Below, one piece after another: positions 35,512 to 36,379 of a DNA stretch of 36,379 nucleotides. Numbering within the stretch: the stretch's first letter is position 1; each line of letters starts with the position of its first letter. The notes beneath the pieces are model-generated. The model did not search any database. It had not been told where the DNA came from and saw nothing but the letters and a program-made list of their open reading frames with translations. The position numbers were made by a program, and so were the translations under genes. Origin of the DNA: an uncultured Bacteroidota bacterium (lineage in GTDB: Bacteria > Bacteroidota > Bacteroidia > Flavobacteriales > Flavobacteriaceae). The stretch lies in NCBI GenBank assembly GCA_902594485.1, contig CACJMJ010000008.1, positions 1-36,379 on the forward strand, given 5' to 3'.

Positions 35512-36379
35512 CTAATCTTGGTCAACTTCTATCCTCTCATCCATATTGGCAATTTCCCAAGCTGTGTGAAAGATTAATCTTGTCCTTTTAGTTAGAAGGT
35601 CATAACGTATTTTTTCAGCAGTATCAGTTGGTTGGTGATAGTCTTCATGAGTTCCGCTAAAATAAAATATTACAGGTATATTATTTTTAGCAAAGTGCCA
35701 GTGATCACTTCTCTCATAGAATCTGTTAGGATCATCCCAAGCATTGAATCTATAATCTAATTCGAGGTTTACAGTCCTCTCATTAATTTTTTCAGAAGTT
35801 TCATGAAGCATAGTGCTAAGTCTGTCTGTTCCTATTAAATATATATACTCATCATTATTTGAGTTTCTAGTTGGATCTGTCCTTCCAATCATATCAAGAT
35901 TCAAATTTGTGATTGTATCATCAAGTGGATATAATGGGTTCTCTGAATAATATTTTGAACCAAGTAGCCCTTTTTCTTCAGCAGAGACATGAAGAATAAC
36001 AATAGATCTTTTTGGTCTGTTTCCGTCTAATTCTGCAAGCTTAAATGCCTCTGCAATCTCTAATAAAGCCATAGATCCAGATCCATCATCATCTGCTCCA
36101 TTAAAAATCTCACCATTTTCAGTCCCAACATGATCTAGGTGAGCAGTAAGAACAATATATTCATTTGGGTAAGTCGAACCTTCAATTATTGCAGCAACGT
36201 TCTCTGTTTTTACCCAATCAATATTATCTTCATTTATATTATCAGGTCTTGTCACTTGTCTGCTCTGAAAGTCAACTAAAAATTTTTGAAAGTAATCTTC
36301 TGTATTTTCTGCTTTTATAATGTTATTTGATTTATAGAAGTCCCTGATAAATTCAACTGCCAGCTTTTGTCCTGGTTCA
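35512..36379 (-). CDS. M28-family zinc metallopeptidase (5' end outside window)
   Basis: The frame is open from the window edge to a stop at 35512. An internal GTG at 36255 would be a false start because the frame continues upstream with ordinary protein sequence. About 288 residues are visible. Zinc ligands of the M28 (aminopeptidase Y/S-like) family are all present: His and Asp in LTAHLDHVG and NGADDDGSG, the Glu-Glu pair in SAEEKGLLGS, Asp in NLDMIGRTD, and the last His in HEDYHQPTD. The enzyme removes residues from peptides, usually outside the cytoplasm. The signal sequence would lie outside the window, so location is not shown. The terminator at 35292-35319 probably ends the transcript. 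Confidence 0.9.
   Translation of the reverse strand, partial: EPGQKLAVEFIRDFYKSNNIIKAENTEDYFQKFLVDFQSRQVTRPDNINEDNIDWVKTENVAAIIEGSTYPNEYIVLTAHLDHVGTENGEIFNGADDDGSGSMALLEIAEAFKLAELDGNRPKRSIVILHVSAEEKGLLGSKYYSENPLYPLDDTITNLNLDMIGRTDPTRNSNNDEYIYLIGTDRLSTMLHETSEKINERTVNLELDYRFNAWDDPNRFYERSDHWHFAKNNIPVIFYFSGTHEDYHQPTDTAEKIRYDLLTKRTRLIFHTAWEIANMDERIEVDQD

Noticed and set aside
35355-35591. A 78-codon plus-strand frame between tRNA-His and the end of the peptidase gene
   Set aside because: It crosses the 3' end of the M28 peptidase in antisense and the sequence looks like random AT-rich translation; the minus-strand small ORF explains the region better.
36253-36255. GTG as the start of the M28 peptidase
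   Set aside because: The same frame continues without a stop to the window edge, so the gene is cut by the window rather than starting here.

Overview
The window is a stretch of chromosome from a Bacteroidota bacterium, most likely a member of the Flavobacteriia with a compact genome. Four kinds of evidence support this: the tmRNA encodes the tag GENNYALAA; several promoters match TAnnTTTG (with or without an upstream TTG) rather than TATAAT, and Shine-Dalgarno sequences are weak or absent; SecD and SecF are fused; and the gene content fits (CtlX, BshB1, short-type ProS, metal-dependent KdsA, Rho with a polar N-terminal insert, and an OMP/lipoprotein pair). The DNA is strongly AT-rich. Many neighbours overlap or lie within a few bases, and once the tmRNA is counted no gene-free stretch reaches 300 bp. 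A marine, streamlined lifestyle is an inference from compactness and composition only.

Layout, left to right. 3-1180: two overlapping guanidino-group-modifying enzymes (end of a DDAH/arginine-deiminase-type gene, then CtlX). 1237-4497: a large secreted Asp-box (VPS10/sortilin-like) protein. 4490-7299 (minus): an MscS-type channel, a terminator, and two tandem secreted paralogues of unknown function. 7372-7766 (minus): tmRNA. 7812-9289 (minus): kdsA and ftsE. 9399-18649 (plus): amidohydrolase lipoprotein, asnB, gyrB, mdh, secDF. 18639-21846 (minus): the chain folE-cysS-yidD-lgt. 21917-24577 (minus): an outer-membrane beta-barrel protein and a Gly/Ser-rich lipoprotein. 24691-26532 (plus): proS, tRNA-Glu, rpsT. 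26533-27957 (minus): rho. 28072-30581 (plus): truA and an ABC exporter. 30573-31394 (minus): folP. 31434-35128 (plus): a duplicated DUF1599 protein, a short tpiA, then a tightly overlapped gpx - transsulfuration enzyme - bshB1 operon. 35185-35319: tRNA-His and a terminator usable from both strands. 35344-36379 (minus): a frameshifted small membrane ORF and an M28 peptidase cut by the window edge.

How the genes work together. Most genes are housekeeping: translation and rescue (proS, cysS, tRNAs, S20, tmRNA, truA), replication (gyrB), export and envelope (secDF, lgt, yidD, kdsA, ABC exporter, ftsE), folate (folE, folP) and central metabolism (mdh, tpiA, asnB). The gpx-metB/C-bshB1 overlap suggests a thiol and peroxide-defence unit. 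I see no prophage, insertion sequence, CRISPR array or toxin system. The least explained parts are the tandem secreted paralogues at 5761-7299, the lipoprotein/OMP pair with a perfect 10-bp inverted repeat upstream, the doubled DUF1599 protein, the shortened triosephosphate isomerase, and the broken small gene at 35344-35498. I found no clear new multi-gene system.
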